Shown: positions 1 to 9,946 of the stretch, in pieces
Layout of the letters: each line of letters opens with the position of its first letter
Numbering within the stretch: position 1 is the first letter of the stretch
Source: CBDEGR01 sp965237895
GTDB taxonomy: Bacteria; Acidobacteriota; Terriglobia; UBA7540; JAPUME01
Length of the DNA stretch: 64,000 bases
Reading direction: 5' to 3'
NCBI GenBank assembly: GCA_965237895.1
Contig: CBDEGR010000002.1
Coordinates: 558,001-622,000 of the forward strand
The notes under the pieces: model-generated
The model's input: only the letters and a program-made list of their open reading frames with translations
Database searches by the model: none
What the model was told of the DNA's origin: nothing
Made by a program: the position numbers and the translations under genes

Positions 1-1661
1 TCTTCGACAATGTCCGAGGTGCCGGTCACCCAGCCCGGGTCGGCCAAATTCTCAATCTGGTCCTCAGCCAACCGGGATTCTAAATCTTCCAGCCGGGCCA
101 GCCACGTACGAGCTAAAGCCTTGGCCCGGGGATGGGCGGAGAGCGGAGGGGCATCTTTCAACATTACATAAATCGGAGCGGAGTGTGCCTCCGACGTCGG
201 GCGCATCGTGCGGTGGATAAGACCGCGCACCGGATTTGTTTCCCCCAGCTTGCGTCCAGAAGCACGAACAGCCAACCAAGAAGCCTCTCGAATATTGTGT
301 TCAAACTGGAAGCGGATCTCGGCCGCCCCCCCTGTTCTCGGGAAGCTTTGCAGCACCTGCCCGTTCTCAATGACCTCGAGACGATCTACGTCATCCCACG
401 TCGGATCAAAGCGGACACGGCCTTCTACCAGCACCGGGCTGGCCCGGCCAAGTACCACTTCTTCCCCCATCTCCTTTCCGTTGACACGAAAATCAAGGAT
501 GGGTCCATTGGTCACGAACGTCTGGCCGCTACGGACGCCCTCCAACCAATTCTCGTAGCTGAAAGGCCCTTTGACTCTCGTATAGAATCGCTCTCGCCCA
601 GGTATGGTTGCTCTTGCGCAGGGATAATCCGTCCCCGCGGTTGGTGTCATGCGAAAGCCCGTGTTCAGAATTTCGTACCAAACATTGTAAATTCCACGGT
701 TGAACTGTAACACCTCAAGAAAGCTCAGTAGGCCATGGGGCAGATCGATGCTGAGGCCGAATGGAGCATCAACAAGATCGTTGCCGTAGTGGGCATAACC
801 GCTCAGAGCGCCCTGACGCTGCGCCTCTTCCCAGAACAATCTGTAAATCACGTAATTCTCGGGAAAATTGATAGCCGAACGCGCTCCCAGGGTAATGGTG
901 TGACCCAGAAAATGGGTGCGCGGATTTTCCTGCCCCGTGGCCAAGATGTAATTGCCCTCCCGGTAGATACTCTCTGGCCCGTGGGCGTACTGGAGGGTGA
1001 TGTGGAAACGTTTTGAGAGTCCCATTTGTAGGAGATTAGCTACATGGATATCTTCAGCCTGCATCATCTTAGAGATCAAAGGATTGAGCTCTTTAACAGG
1101 TCGAGCAATGTGCACGTGATCGTCGGCACCATACCAGCCTTGTTCCGGCATGTTGACCCAGCGCGCCACCTTCACCGTCAACCTGGCAGTCTCTCCTGAG
1201 CGAATATGCACCTCACGAGTTTGTGCCTGGTATTCGACTCCCTTAAAGACCCTCAATTTATAGGTTCCCGGTGGCAAGGAAACCCGAGAATTACCGACGC
1301 TGTAGAAGTGGTCGGTCCCGGTGTAAGGGTTCTCCACCTTTTTCGCGAGCAGGGCTACTGCCCTTTCCAGAGTCAACCATGCGGCAGTTTCCTGGGCCGT
1401 GTCGCAATCGCCACCAACAGGCAAGGCATCCTCGGCGATGTAGCTGTGGCCTTCCTTGTCCAATAGCTCAACTCGGGCCGGAGTGGGTTGCCCGGAGTCA
1501 GCATCCTCAATGGACAATTTCAGGATTCCCGGTTTGGGATCGGCTTGCGCAAACCCGGAATTCCGGATAACGAGGCAAATCGCAATCGGGACGAGCAGAA
1601 CCGTTAACGTCCGGAAAAACCCTGAACCCGTGTGACCGTTCGATCTTGTTATTTCCTTCAT
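1..1661 (-). CDS. CehA/McbA-family metallohydrolase, secreted, C-terminus beyond window
   Basis: One open frame runs from an ATG at 1661 leftward off the window edge, about 553 residues without a stop. The N-terminus has a signal-like hydrophobic stretch (TVLLVPIAICLVI) ending near AQA. A carbohydrate-binding-like beta region follows, then the PHP-type metal motif WYGADDHVH near residue 185, a TAGTDYP motif and a VTNGPILDFRVNGKEMG segment typical of CehA/McbA-like hydrolases. Members of this group hydrolyse esters or carbamates, but the substrate here is unknown. A GAGAGG Shine-Dalgarno-like stretch lies about 10 bases upstream of the ATG. The downstream end is not visible. Confidence 0.8.
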   Translation of the reverse strand, partial: MKEITRSNGHTGSGFFRTLTVLLVPIAICLVIRNSGFAQADPKPGILKLSIEDADSGQPTPARVELLDKEGHSYIAEDALPVGGDCDTAQETAAWLTLERAVALLAKKVENPYTGTDHFYSVGNSRVSLPPGTYKLRVFKGVEYQAQTREVHIRSGETARLTVKVARWVNMPEQGWYGADDHVHIARPVKELNPLISKMMQAEDIHVANLLQMGLSKRFHITLQYAHGPESIYREGNYILATGQENPRTHFLGHTITLGARSAINFPENYVIYRLFWEEAQRQGALSGYAHYGNDLVDAPFGLSIDLPHGLLSFLEVLQFNRGIYNVWYEILNTGFRMTPTAGTDYPCARATIPGRERFYTRVKGPFSYENWLEGVRSGQTFVTNGPILDFRVNGKEMGEEVVLGRASPVLVEGRVRFDPTWDDVDRLEVIENGQVLQSFPRTGGAAEIRFQFEHNIREASWLAVRASGRKLGETNPVRGLIHRTMRPTSEAHSAPIYVMLKDAPPLSAHPRAKALARTWLARLEDLESRLAEDQIENLADPGWVTGTSDIVE

Positions 1662-1679
1662 GCTGCTAATCCTCTCTTG

Positions 1680-1841
1680 CCCGGAATCCAAACCACCCTC
1701 GACATTTACGGGCATATCGTGCGAGATGCTCGAAAGGAAGTATCGGCCCGCTTGGAAGCAACCCTGCTCGGTCCTTTACTTGATTCCCTAACAGGTAAAG
1801 CCCGGGTGGTGACAACCGGTACAGGCAGTCGTCCAAACTAA
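1680..1841 (+). pseudogene. C-terminal remnant of a tyrosine recombinase (integrase)
   Basis: The frame ending at the TAA at 1841 encodes GIQTTLDIYGHIVRDARKEV, the usual end of phage-type tyrosine recombinases around the catalytic Tyr (TTLDIYGH). Nothing upstream in the frame resembles the catalytic Arg/His boxes, so only the last 50 or so residues remain. It sits about 130 bases from an initiator tRNA gene, a common integration context. This is an identification from motif and position only. Confidence 0.6.
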
Positions 1842-1933
1842 GCCCACTCAATGCAATCTGAAGTTAGGCTACGGCCGCTACGCGGCCGGGGGCAGGCCGC
1901 ATCAGTTGGTAGCAAGTTTGGTAGCAAAACGAA

Positions 1934-1954
1934 GGGCTGGCGTGTTGCCAGCCC
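1934..1954 (-). terminator. Hairpin terminator after tRNA-fMet
   Basis: GGGCTGGC and GCCAGCCC form an 8 bp stem with a 5 base loop, 20 bases downstream of the encoded CCA end of the tRNA on the minus strand. A T-rich stretch (TTCGTTTTG) follows, fitting a weak rho-independent terminator. Confidence 0.55.
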
Positions 1955-1973
1955 CGTAGGCCTATGATTGCGT

Positions 1974-2050
<77 letters not shown>

Positions 2051-2055
2051 GAATG

Positions 2056-2085
2056 AGAATAACGGATGGCGGCGGACTGGCGCAA
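2056..2085 (-). promoter_or_regulatory. Candidate sigma70 promoter of the initiator tRNA
   Basis: On the minus strand TTGCGC (2085-2080) and TATTCT (2061-2056) are separated by 18 bases. The -10 box lies five bases before the mature tRNA 5' end. The fit is reasonable but not perfect consensus. Confidence 0.45.
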
Positions 2086-2222
2086 CGTTTTTTGTGGTCG
2101 AGAAGGGGAAAACGGTAAAGTGAAGGTCCACTAGCTTGCGGGAAACAAGAGAGTTGGCCGCGCTCGGCGGATTTCCCCGGTTCACGACTCTGTACTCGTT
2201 CAGAATGAACGGCACTCGAAGT

Positions 2223-3366
2223 TCAGCAAGTACTCCGGCTGCGGCTCGAGTACCCGCGCTGGGGCAAAGACAAATTGGCCGTGCTGCTCGGCCGGGAGGG
2301 CTGCCGCTGTTCGAAGGCAGCAGGACTCCACTCCTGGAACCCCGCCTTCTTCATTGCCGCCAAGTAGAGCGGCAACTGCGCGCGAACATCAGCAAACCCG
2401 ATCAACTGAGCGACGACAGCATCGTCGGCCAGTCGTGGTCGGATCGCCGTAAACACGTCTCGAATCATCGAGAAGTAACACTGCTCGCCTGTCGGCGTTC
2501 GACTGCCGCCGGTGTAGTAACTCGCGAAATGACCGTCTGGAACCTTCGCAATCCAGTATGGCGCAGGCGTCTCCTTGCGGCCCCGCACCTGCCACCGGTG
2601 ATACAGAACGTGGACCCGCGGATAAGGTGGCGACGTAAAAACCAGGCGCACTTTGCGGGAGGGAAACGAGTCCAAGATAAGCTACTTCAGCAGAGTTCCC
2701 AAACAACAACTGACGGTAGCTGGATATCTCCCGATTCGAAATACCAGCGGCCCAACAACCATCCGTAAACTCGACAAGGCCGTCTAGCATTTCATCGACG
2801 AGTTCAGGGAGTTTGTGTCGAAGAAGTGACGCGCCCGGCGCCTTTTCTCCACGGCAATCGAGAGCCCATTGCCCGAGGCGAAGGAGCGCGCACCTGGCGA
2901 ACGCCTCCTGCTGCGGGAAGCGAAGCTCCTGGGCTGCCGCGATCTCTCGAGCGAAAAACCGCCGGATAGCCGCCGGGAGATTCAGTACGTGCTTGTCGTA
3001 CGGAGCACATACTCGGGCGCAATCAGCATCAGCTCCCGCCCACGTCCGCAGCGCAGCTGCGTCCGCGTCGGAAAGAGGACGGGTGCGTACCGATGCAACG
3101 AAATGAGCTAGCGCATTCAGATCAATTCCGACCATGCGGCGCCCGAGCATCATCCCCTCAATGATAGACGTTCCACCTCCCATGAATGGGTCTAGGACCG
3201 AGTCCCCTGGTTGGGAAAACAGGGCGATGATCGTCCGTGCGACCTCAGGCGAGAACCGAGCGGGGTAGAGGTAGAAGTTGTGCGTGCTCCCGCTCGTGTG
3301 CCGTGATGAGTTCAACGCAGCGGTGAGCTGCTCAAGATCACTTAATAGCTGTGCTCGTGTCTTCAT
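2223..3366 (-). pseudogene. Frameshifted DNA methyltransferase
   Basis: Starting at the ATG at 3366, the first part contains YPARFSPEVARTII and the SAM-binding loop DPFMGGGTS, followed by GIDLNALA. Near 2670 the frame shifts, and the next frame carries the catalytic TSPPYP motif, typical of N4-cytosine or N6-adenine methyltransferases. The two frames together give roughly 380 residues in the expected order, so this was one gene, now split by a single indel. The last 30 residues look degraded. No partner nuclease is visible beside it, so it may have been a solitary methyltransferase. A sequencing error cannot be excluded. Confidence 0.75.
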
Positions 3367-3668
3367 CGGGACTCTGTCCAAGCGGAGCGTGCGAGTGTAC
3401 TGCCGTTTGGCGTCGACATGCTCACCGGTGGCCTATGGAAGTACGCGAAGGCCCTCCAGCTCGGCCGCCGATGACACCCGCTGGTCCAGGCAGACAATCG
3501 TGAGCGGTCCTGCCAATTGCTCTCCTGCACCAACAGCGCCGCACCAAGCTGACCCGCATCGGTGGCGCACATTGCACCGGTCCTGACAGACGCGCCAGCA
3601 ACAGCCTGAAGAGGTTCCGGATCAGAGAGACCTACGCGGAGCTGAAGAACCCTTTAATGGCGTCGGTT

Positions 3669-4067
3669 TCATGGATCCTCCATATTGTCAGACTGCCGCC
3701 GAACCTCTTTGAGCAGTGCCTCCACGCGCTCAATGGCTGTGTCGCGATCTAGCGGTCTTGTACTCAGGTCGCCAGGGGCGTACCGAAATTGAACGGCAAA
3801 AGGGGTGTACTCCACCAGTTCGTTAAAGCGCGTGGCTTCCACGTCGCGCTCTCTCAGCATCGCCAACAGCCGCGCCAGATCGTGGGTCGTCGGGTAGGTC
3901 TCGCCTAGCAGAGCGAGCCAAGCCTTGAGTAATTTTTCGGCCGCCTGTTGTGCATGAAAGCCGAAAATCTCGTCCGCGAAGACAGCGACGTCCGCCATGC
4001 CGCGAAGAGCGGAAATATCCCGTTCCGCCGACATCAACAGCACCCGTGCCTGCTTAAGGTCGCTCAT
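3669..4067 (-). CDS. HEPN domain protein, putative toxin of an MNT/HEPN pair
   Basis: This 132 residue protein starts at the ATG at 4067 and overlaps the end of the upstream nucleotidyltransferase gene by 14 bases. It has the HEPN signature FHAQQAAEKLLKAWLA near residue 40 and YPTTHDLARLL near residue 58. HEPN proteins paired with MNT proteins form toxin-antitoxin modules in which the HEPN partner is usually an RNase. The RxxxxH active-site motif of HepT-type toxins is not obvious here, so the RNase role is an inference from the pairing. Longer upstream readings in this frame are antisense to the partner and are rejected. Confidence 0.8.
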   Translation of the reverse strand: MSDLKQARVLLMSAERDISALRGMADVAVFADEIFGFHAQQAAEKLLKAWLALLGETYPTTHDLARLLAMLRERDVEATRFNELVEYTPFAVQFRYAPGDLSTRPLDRDTAIERVEALLKEVRRQSDNMEDP

Positions 4068-4389
4068 AGAGCACCTCACCTTCCCGTAGCGCGCGCGCCA
4101 GGACATGGTTAAGGGAATCGCGCCAATATTCCACCTCGTCGCTGCTGTAGACCAAAATATCTTTAGAGACGCCGAAGTCCGCCAATGCGCGCCATAGACG
4201 GGTCGCTTCGACCCGACGGTCCCTGCCAGCCCCAAACGGCGCAGCTTCCACGACCACCAGATCCACATCGGAATCTGCCGTCGTGTCGCCGCGCGCACGG
4301 GAACCGAACAGGATCACTTGCTCGGGGGCTACCTCGTCCACGATGGCCTTTACCATCTTGTCGAGAAGCGCATCAGTCGTTTTTGTCAT
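4054..4389 (-). CDS. MNT-type nucleotidyltransferase, putative antitoxin
   Basis: This 111 residue protein has the minimal nucleotidyltransferase motif GSRARGDTTADSDVDLVVV (residues 30-48), with the GS pair and both metal-binding Asp residues of the DxD. In MntA/HepT systems such proteins neutralise the HEPN toxin, in studied cases by adenylylating it. A GAGGAG Shine-Dalgarno lies 8 bases before the ATG. The toxin gene follows directly with a 14 base overlap, so the two are translationally coupled. The pair sits between two broken DNA-methyltransferase genes. Confidence 0.82.
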   Translation of the reverse strand: MTKTTDALLDKMVKAIVDEVAPEQVILFGSRARGDTTADSDVDLVVVEAAPFGAGRDRRVEATRLWRALADFGVSKDILVYSSDEVEYWRDSLNHVLARALREGEVLYERP

Positions 4390-4450
4390 ATTGCTGTCTC
4401 CTCAAGCTTCCACCTAAAGTCCGCGACAGCCCTAATCGAACAGATCCCAC

Positions 4451-6943
4451 TCATAGATAGATCTCCGCATCCGGATCACCCGTCGCCAGCGCATTCATCC
4501 AGGCGAGGCAAAGCTCACAGGAACGGTACACGCCCCCATAGACAGCCTTCTCTTGGCGCTCGACGATCGGGAAGGTCGAGTAGATATAGCGGATGTCGTC
4601 GCGGTCTGTGACGCCGTAGAGGTGGAAGAACACGGCGTCGAGCTTGGAGCGCAGGACCAAACGGCGCCCTTTGTTCCAGGTGAAGGGCGGTTTTACATCG
4701 CCCGTCTCATCGACATAGCCCATATCGCGGGCGAAGGGCGCCATGTCGTGAGCAGTGTAGGTCAACTCTAGAACGGCCTCTCGGACAATCTTACCGGCCG
4801 TCTTCGGGCCGAAGCGGATGGTTTCGTAGAGGGCGGGCGGGACGACGGGGAGTTGCTCGACGATGAACCAGTTGAGGTGTTGTCCCTGAATCTTCTGGCG
4901 CGCGACATAATCGAAAGGAATGGCGTTGAAATTCGCGAGCAGGATCGCGGCATCCACGGCGGCTTGCCCGTCTGTCGAAATGATGGGAAGCGTATTTCCT
5001 ACTCCAGAACCGGGAATCAACGCTGCAATCATGGACCGCACGTTTGTCGGAGCGGTCACGTCCTTGAATGCAAAAAGATATGAGGCCGTCGGGAACGACG
5101 TCTTGCTCCGCAGCACCCAGAACTGCGGATCGGGAAGCCAATCCGCATTCCGGTGCTGCTCCGGTGTGGCCGGTTCGGGCTGAGCGGGCCGGTGCTGGTT
5201 CTCGGGGTTGACGGTGATGCTGGCGGCGCGGTGGTCGAACAGGTGGATCATGCGGCCGACATAGAGAGGCACCCAGTCTCCGGACGGACTGGAGAAGCGG
5301 TTACCGCCGACGGGATACGCGCCTTCCTGCTCTTCCAGCTCCGCTCGCGTGCGGAACAGGCCGGAGTCGTTGGTCATGTGGAACATGGTCGAATATTTCA
5401 CCGGCCACGCCTTCACTTCCTCGCCCGATGAGCGATCGACCAGCACCGGCAGGCAGCCGTAGATCGCGGTCGTCAATTCGGCGTCGCGGCGGGAACGGAA
5501 GATCGGCGCGGTGCCGGTGTTCGGGTTGACGCGCGCGAAAGCCTCGGCCGTCAGCGGAAAACAACGCTCCGGGTCGTCAAGCTCGGATACGTTATGAAGA
5601 TAGAACGCGCATTGCGCGGGCTCGGATGTGGGCGACGGACTGGCAACGAATACGCAGAACTTGAATGATGCATGAACGTCGGGAAAGAAAACTTTCTTGT
5701 TCTCGAAATCATACAGCGCCCGCAGCCGCCCCTGCGTCGCCACGCCCTTGAAGAACCGCGCCGCCGTCTTGTCGGAGGCGATGCCGGACGGAGTGAGAAG
5801 TCCGACCATGCCGTCGGGCTTCACGATATTCATGGCGCGCTCGACGAACAAGGAATAGAGATTTATGTCGCCGCCAGACAGCAGGGGATAGTCGCCGCCG
5901 GCGCGGGCCATGCGGACTGCGGCCGTGGCGCGCTCATTGGCTTCGGCGAAGTCGCGGGAAAGCGGGTCTCCAGCTTTCTCCAGATCGGCGATCATGCGTT
6001 TGCGGTCGGCTGCGCGCGGGGCCAAGGCGATCTGACGCCGCCGCGCCGCGAACCACTCGACCTGTTGCAGCTTCATCCGGTCCCAGGGCGGATTGCCGAT
6101 CACGGCGTCGAAACCGCCGTGCAGCCCGGCGCTTTCCCACGCCGACCACACGCCGGGAAAAGCTACTTGCCAATTGAAAAAGCGTTCGTCGTCGAGGAGT
6201 GATCGTGCTTCGTCGAGCAGCCCGGCAAACTGCTTACCGTCCCCGGTTTCCGTTAAGACCTTAATCTTGCCCGAGGCAATGCCGATCGGATCGCCGAAGA
6301 TTCCGGCGTAGTAGGCGTAAAGCATCGCCTTGTCGTCGCGATCTCGGATGTTCAGCCAATCGAAGGCATGGATCAGGGAAAGGAAGGCATTCAATGGCGT
6401 CGTCATCTCCTCGATCTCGGCGAACACTTCTGCGGAACGATGGGCCTCGGCAATCTCGGCGTCGGTCAGCCCCTCGATGATCTGCATGGGAGCCGCAGCG
6501 CGCGTGGCCCGTTTCAACGGCCCTTCCAAAAAGAGCGGAGCGCCTTGCTCGGTCGCCCTGTCGATGCCGGTGCGGACCCATGAACCGGACAGGCTGTCGC
6601 CGCAGCGGAGGTGATGATCCAGGAAGCTCAACGGTGCGCCCACCGTGAAGGTGTGCAGCCAGAGCGCGACCTTGGCCAGTTCGACGGCCATGGGGTTTTT
6701 ATCGATGCCATAGACGCAGCGCTTGAGAACCATGCGCCGGACAATATGCCGGTCGTCGAGCTGTTCCGCATCGATGGTCCAGCCGCGTTTCTCGGCGTTG
6801 GCCATGATCTTGTTGCGGATCACGTCGATCCTCTCGGTCAGAGGCGAAATGTAGTTGTCCACCGAGGCTTCCGCCTCGGCCATGGCCGTGATCACCCGGT
6901 CGGCGAGATGGTCCACGAGGTTGACCAGAAAGTGCCCCGAACC
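4451..6943 (-). pseudogene. Type IIG/Eco57I-like adenine methyltransferase, 5' end removed by IS-A
   Basis: The open frame continues past possible start codons right up to base 6943, where IS-A begins. Its first residues, GSGHFLVNLVDHLADRV, are the second half of SAM-binding motif I, so the upstream part of the gene is missing. Further on are VYGIDKNPMAVELAKVALWL (adenosine-binding region) and the catalytic motif VIGNPPWDRMK, followed by a long target-recognition-like C-terminus. The remaining 830 residues match type IIG or PglX-like enzymes, which are usually over 1000 residues. A start at the GTG at 6916 is formally possible but would yield an enzyme lacking motif I. Confidence 0.8.
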
Positions 6944-6977
6944 TGACCTGCCCCCAGTGATTGTACCAACTCGTATG

Positions 6978-7880
6978 TTAGTTCAGCGGTAATTCTGTCC
7001 CTAGGTCGGGAGGCAGCTGCCTCCCGAGCAGCGGCGGGATTTCCATGGCCTCCGGTGCCGGTGGACGATAACCAAGAGCACTGTGAGGTCGAACCCTGTT
7101 GTAGTGTCGCCTCCACTGCTCGATTAACACCTTCGCTTCCTGCAAGGTGTAGAAGATCTCCCGGTCGAGCAACTCGTCTCGGAGCTTCCCATTAAAGCTC
7201 TCGTTGTAGCCGTTCTCCCAGGGACTCCCGGGTTGGATGTAGAGCGTCTTCACTCCGATTCGCCCCAGCCACTCTCGTAGAGCTTGGGCGCAGAACTCCG
7301 GGCCATTATCCGAGCGAAGGTGCTCGGGCGGACCTCGGAGAACGAACAGATCGGCCAGTAGCTGCACGACATCGTCGGATCGAATCTGGCGGGCCACCTG
7401 GATAGCCAGACATTCCCGAGTGTACTCATCGATGACCGTCAACAACCGGAAAGCCCTCCCGTCGTGAGTGCGGGCTTGGACGAAGTCGTAAGCCCAGACG
7501 TGGTTCGGACTGCAGGGGCGCAGACGAACGCACGATCCGTCGTTGAGCCAAAGGCGTCCACGCTTCGGCTGTTTCTGCGGCACTCTCAACCCCTCCCGCC
7601 TCCAGATGCGCTCCACTCTCTTATGGTTGACCCTCCAGCCGGCTCGCCGCAGCAAGGCCGTGACCCGACGATAGCCATAGCGACCAAACCGACCGGCCAG
7701 GGTGACGATGGCCCTCGTCAGGGCATCCTCGTCGGGAGCAGCGATGCATCGATGGCGCTGGGTGGACCGGGGTTGGCTGAGCACTCGACAAGCCCGGCGT
7801 TCCGAGACACCCAACGCCTTACAGATATGCGCCGCCCACTGCCGGCGACGCGCCGGGCTTAGCCGTTTCCCCTTGTGACC
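6978..7880 (-). CDS. IS3-family transposase OrfB (IS-A copy 1)
   Basis: This DDE integrase-core protein has NHVWAYDFVQA (first Asp), HLRSDNGPEF (second Asp) and GYNESFNGKLRDE (Glu), ending PHSALGYRPPAPEAM. The frame has no convincing start of its own. It lies -1 to orfA and overlaps its end around the string CACAAGGGGAAACGG, so expression as an OrfAB fusion by programmed -1 frameshifting is expected, as in other IS3-family elements. The frame is intact in this copy. Confidence 0.85.
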   Translation of the reverse strand, partial: GHKGKRLSPARRRQWAAHICKALGVSERRACRVLSQPRSTQRHRCIAAPDEDALTRAIVTLAGRFGRYGYRRVTALLRRAGWRVNHKRVERIWRREGLRVPQKQPKRGRLWLNDGSCVRLRPCSPNHVWAYDFVQARTHDGRAFRLLTVIDEYTRECLAIQVARQIRSDDVVQLLADLFVLRGPPEHLRSDNGPEFCAQALREWLGRIGVKTLYIQPGSPWENGYNESFNGKLRDELLDREIFYTLQEAKVLIEQWRRHYNRVRPHSALGYRPPAPEAMEIPPLLGRQLPPDLGTELPLN

Positions 7881-8137
7881 TCCTGCAGAATCTGCTTGTC
7901 CAAGGTCAGGTCTGCAACCGCCCTCCTCAAGCGAGTGTTCTCCTGCTCGAGGATCTTCAACCGCTTGGCCTGATCCATCTTTAGACCGCCGTACTCCTTT
8001 CGCCAGCGGTAATAGGTCTGCTCGGTCACCCCCAACGACCGGCACACCTCGGCTACGCTGCGACCCTGGGCAAGTTCCACTTCGGTCTCTCGAAGTTTAC
8101 CGATAATCTGTTCGATCGAATGCTTCCTCTTGACCAT
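7859..8137 (-). CDS. IS3-family OrfA (IS-A copy 1)
   Basis: A 92 residue protein with the helix-turn-helix KRKHSIEQIIGKLRE and RSVAEVCRSLGVTEQTYYRW, followed by a leucine-rich coiled coil and the ending LTLDKQILQEVTRGNG that is typical of the IS407 group. It binds the IS ends. The frame is complete here, whereas the copy at 28.6 kb is interrupted by a stop codon. Confidence 0.85.
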   Translation of the reverse strand: MVKRKHSIEQIIGKLRETEVELAQGRSVAEVCRSLGVTEQTYYRWRKEYGGLKMDQAKRLKILEQENTRLRRAVADLTLDKQILQEVTRGNG

Positions 8138-8203
8138 CCTGACCTCCCTATTCCAGGTCCAACTCTAACATTAGAACTGGACCGGTTTGAGGGGGTCAGG
8201 TCA

Positions 8204-8829
8204 CCGGGAACCTTTCGGGTGGGACCGGGCTTGTAGCTGGAACAGGACAGAGGTCCGTAACAGAAGGTTTCCGTCCTGTAGCGCCGTCGGTCGGGGTTCC
8301 ATTGGTCGATGATCATTTCCACAGCCATGGCACAGCCCCAGATACAGCTATTACATTTGGAATCGTAGGTCGTTACCGCCAGGCGCCGATGCCAGCGCTC
8401 GCGATAGGCGGGCAACGGGGGAAGCACTCCATGCCATGGTGCCGCTAAGGCCTGCTCTTCTCCACGCCGGATCAGTTTCAGTTTGCTGACTCTATAGATG
8501 TCGGCGGTTTCGAGTCGCGGATCCGCAACCCGATGCCCCAGCCCCTCGACGCGGTCACCCATTCGGAATTGGTGTTTGGCGTGGGTTCCGGAGCCAATAC
8601 CGACTCGAAATTCAGCAGAAACTCCGCCGACTGTTCCCTCGATCCGCAACAGGTAACCCAGATAAGTGTGGCTCCGTTCATCGAAAGAACGGGTCAGGCG
8701 AATTCGAGGTTGGACCGAAGTGACAGCCCCAGACCAGGCAATCTTTTCGTTCATCGACAGTTCGTTCGAGTTTTCAAAGTTTGGTGATCCGGAGTCAGGC
8801 GGCAATGGGCGTTTGATATAAACCTCCAC
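8204..8829 (-). pseudogene. IS-B passenger gene, 3' end cut by IS-A
   Basis: The first 208 or so residues are the same as in the complete copy at 24185-24886 (start GTG at 8829). The frame then runs into IS-A, losing the conserved ending GMTYEEEDWVDQDATAHRG. The cysteine-rich segment CNSCIWGCAMAVEM and FCYGPLSC are still present. See the complete copy for a description. Confidence 0.8.
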
Positions 8830-9880
8830 AATGTCGTCGCCATCGGTAGAAGCCGAAGCTCAGAGGGACCTTCGGGCCGGACGTCTCCTGCGGCGTACAT
8901 CCTGCACGTGCTGAATGCGTCCGATGGTGGTTGTAGTAGTCTTGGAAATCGAGCAGCTTGTTCTCCAGGTCCGCCGTGGTCCAGAACAACATGCGATCCA
9001 AATACTCGCGTCGAATCGTGCCGATCAGCCGTTCCACAAAGGGATGGGACAGGGGAACATAGGGAACGATCTTGATTTTGGTCACCTCCAGGATCCGCAG
9101 ATTGGCTTGCCACTGCCCAAACCGATAAAGTGGATCATGGTCGGAGCTGAGGTACTTTGGCATCCAGGGTTGCCATCGAATGGCGCGGTTGAACATCCGG
9201 CAAAGTGCGACTCCATTGACGGTTCCGGCGTGGACGCCGAACCCAATGATCCGGCGAGTGTATTGATCCATGACGACCAAGACCCAGTGGGTCCGCAATG
9301 TGGCCGATTCGCACCGGAACAAATCTAGACTCCAGAGGCTGTCTTTCAGGTGTCCAATGAAGGTCAACCAGGATGGACCACCAGAGTTCTTAGCCGGCCG
9401 ATAGTGGCTGGCGAGAATCCTTCGAACAACGTCTTTGTCGATGGGGATGTCGAAAGCCAAGGCAATCTGCTGAGCGATTCGCGGGCAACCCCAGGTGGGA
9501 TTGCGCTGCTTCATCTGGACAACAGCGTCGATGAGTTCTTTGTTGGGTCCGTTTGGTCCGGGCTTACGCCGGTGCTTGGATGAAAAGAGCAGGCGATATT
9601 TTCGGTTCCTCAGAGCCCGGTGGAGGCCCAAAAGAGTCGAAGGCTTCAGCACGATTGCTGAACGAATCAGGCGGGCGGGGCGAATGAAGAGAGCACACAA
9701 ACCGGCGACAAGGCGATCTGAGGTGCGTAGATTGGGTGACCGCTGCCGCAAACGATGGAGGATCAGAAGTTGTTGCTTGACAAGAACGGACTCAGCGACC
9801 ACAGAACGGATGCCACCCGGACCTGCAAGTCGGGCAAGAGTAACGATTAAATGAACGAAAAGGATGACAAGATCACGCAT
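8795..9880 (-). CDS. Integrase-core transposase (IS-B copy 1)
   Basis: A 361 residue protein starting at the ATG at 9880. The catalytic core shows LWSLDLFRCESATLRTHWV (Asp), YLSSDHDPLYRF (Asp) and PFVERLIGTIRREYL (Glu), an rve-type DDE integrase fold. The ending HRTHSARAGCTPQE is usual for this group. An N-terminal hydrophobic stretch (DLVILFVHLIVTLARL) is unusual for a transposase but occurs in both copies. It differs from the second copy by at least one residue (K versus N before YLSSDHDP). Confidence 0.88.
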   Translation of the reverse strand: MRDLVILFVHLIVTLARLAGPGGIRSVVAESVLVKQQLLILHRLRQRSPNLRTSDRLVAGLCALFIRPARLIRSAIVLKPSTLLGLHRALRNRKYRLLFSSKHRRKPGPNGPNKELIDAVVQMKQRNPTWGCPRIAQQIALAFDIPIDKDVVRRILASHYRPAKNSGGPSWLTFIGHLKDSLWSLDLFRCESATLRTHWVLVVMDQYTRRIIGFGVHAGTVNGVALCRMFNRAIRWQPWMPKYLSSDHDPLYRFGQWQANLRILEVTKIKIVPYVPLSHPFVERLIGTIRREYLDRMLFWTTADLENKLLDFQDYYNHHRTHSARAGCTPQETSGPKVPLSFGFYRWRRHCGGLYQTPIAA

Positions 9881-9946
9881 CTTGGCATTCTATCAAATCT
9901 TGAAAACGGCAGAAAATTGGCCCGTTTTAGCAATTCGCCAGAGACA

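Larger units (their letters stand above)
6944..8203 (-). mobile_element. IS-A copy 1, IS3 family (IS407-like), 1260 bp
   Basis: The ends are imperfect inverted repeats beginning TGACCTGCCCC (left) and TGACCTGACCCC (right), with 5'-TG...CA-3' termini. An almost identical second copy lies at 27704-28963, and the comparison defines both boundaries to the base. It carries orfA and orfB with a -1 overlap. No target-site duplication is present: the left flank is a methyltransferase gene and the right flank is a truncated IS-B, so a deletion next to the element has removed one original flank. Confidence 0.9.
8204..9946 (-). mobile_element. IS-B copy 1, missing its first 159 bases
   Basis: Bases 8204-9946 match 24261-26003 with very few differences. 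Comparison with the complete copy shows that 159 bases at the left end, including the left inverted repeat and the 3' end of the passenger gene, are replaced by IS-A. The right inverted repeat (GCAATTCGCCAGAGACA) is intact and ends at 9946. The transposase is complete, but with only one end this copy should not be able to move alone. Confidence 0.88.

Noticed and set aside
132..710. Long plus-strand frame at the left edge
   Set aside because: It is antisense to the continuous minus-strand metallohydrolase frame, which has clear family motifs and a signal peptide.
8204..9946. IS-B copy 1 as an active element
   Set aside because: It has lost its left inverted repeat and 159 bases, so the intact transposase gene has no complete substrate there.
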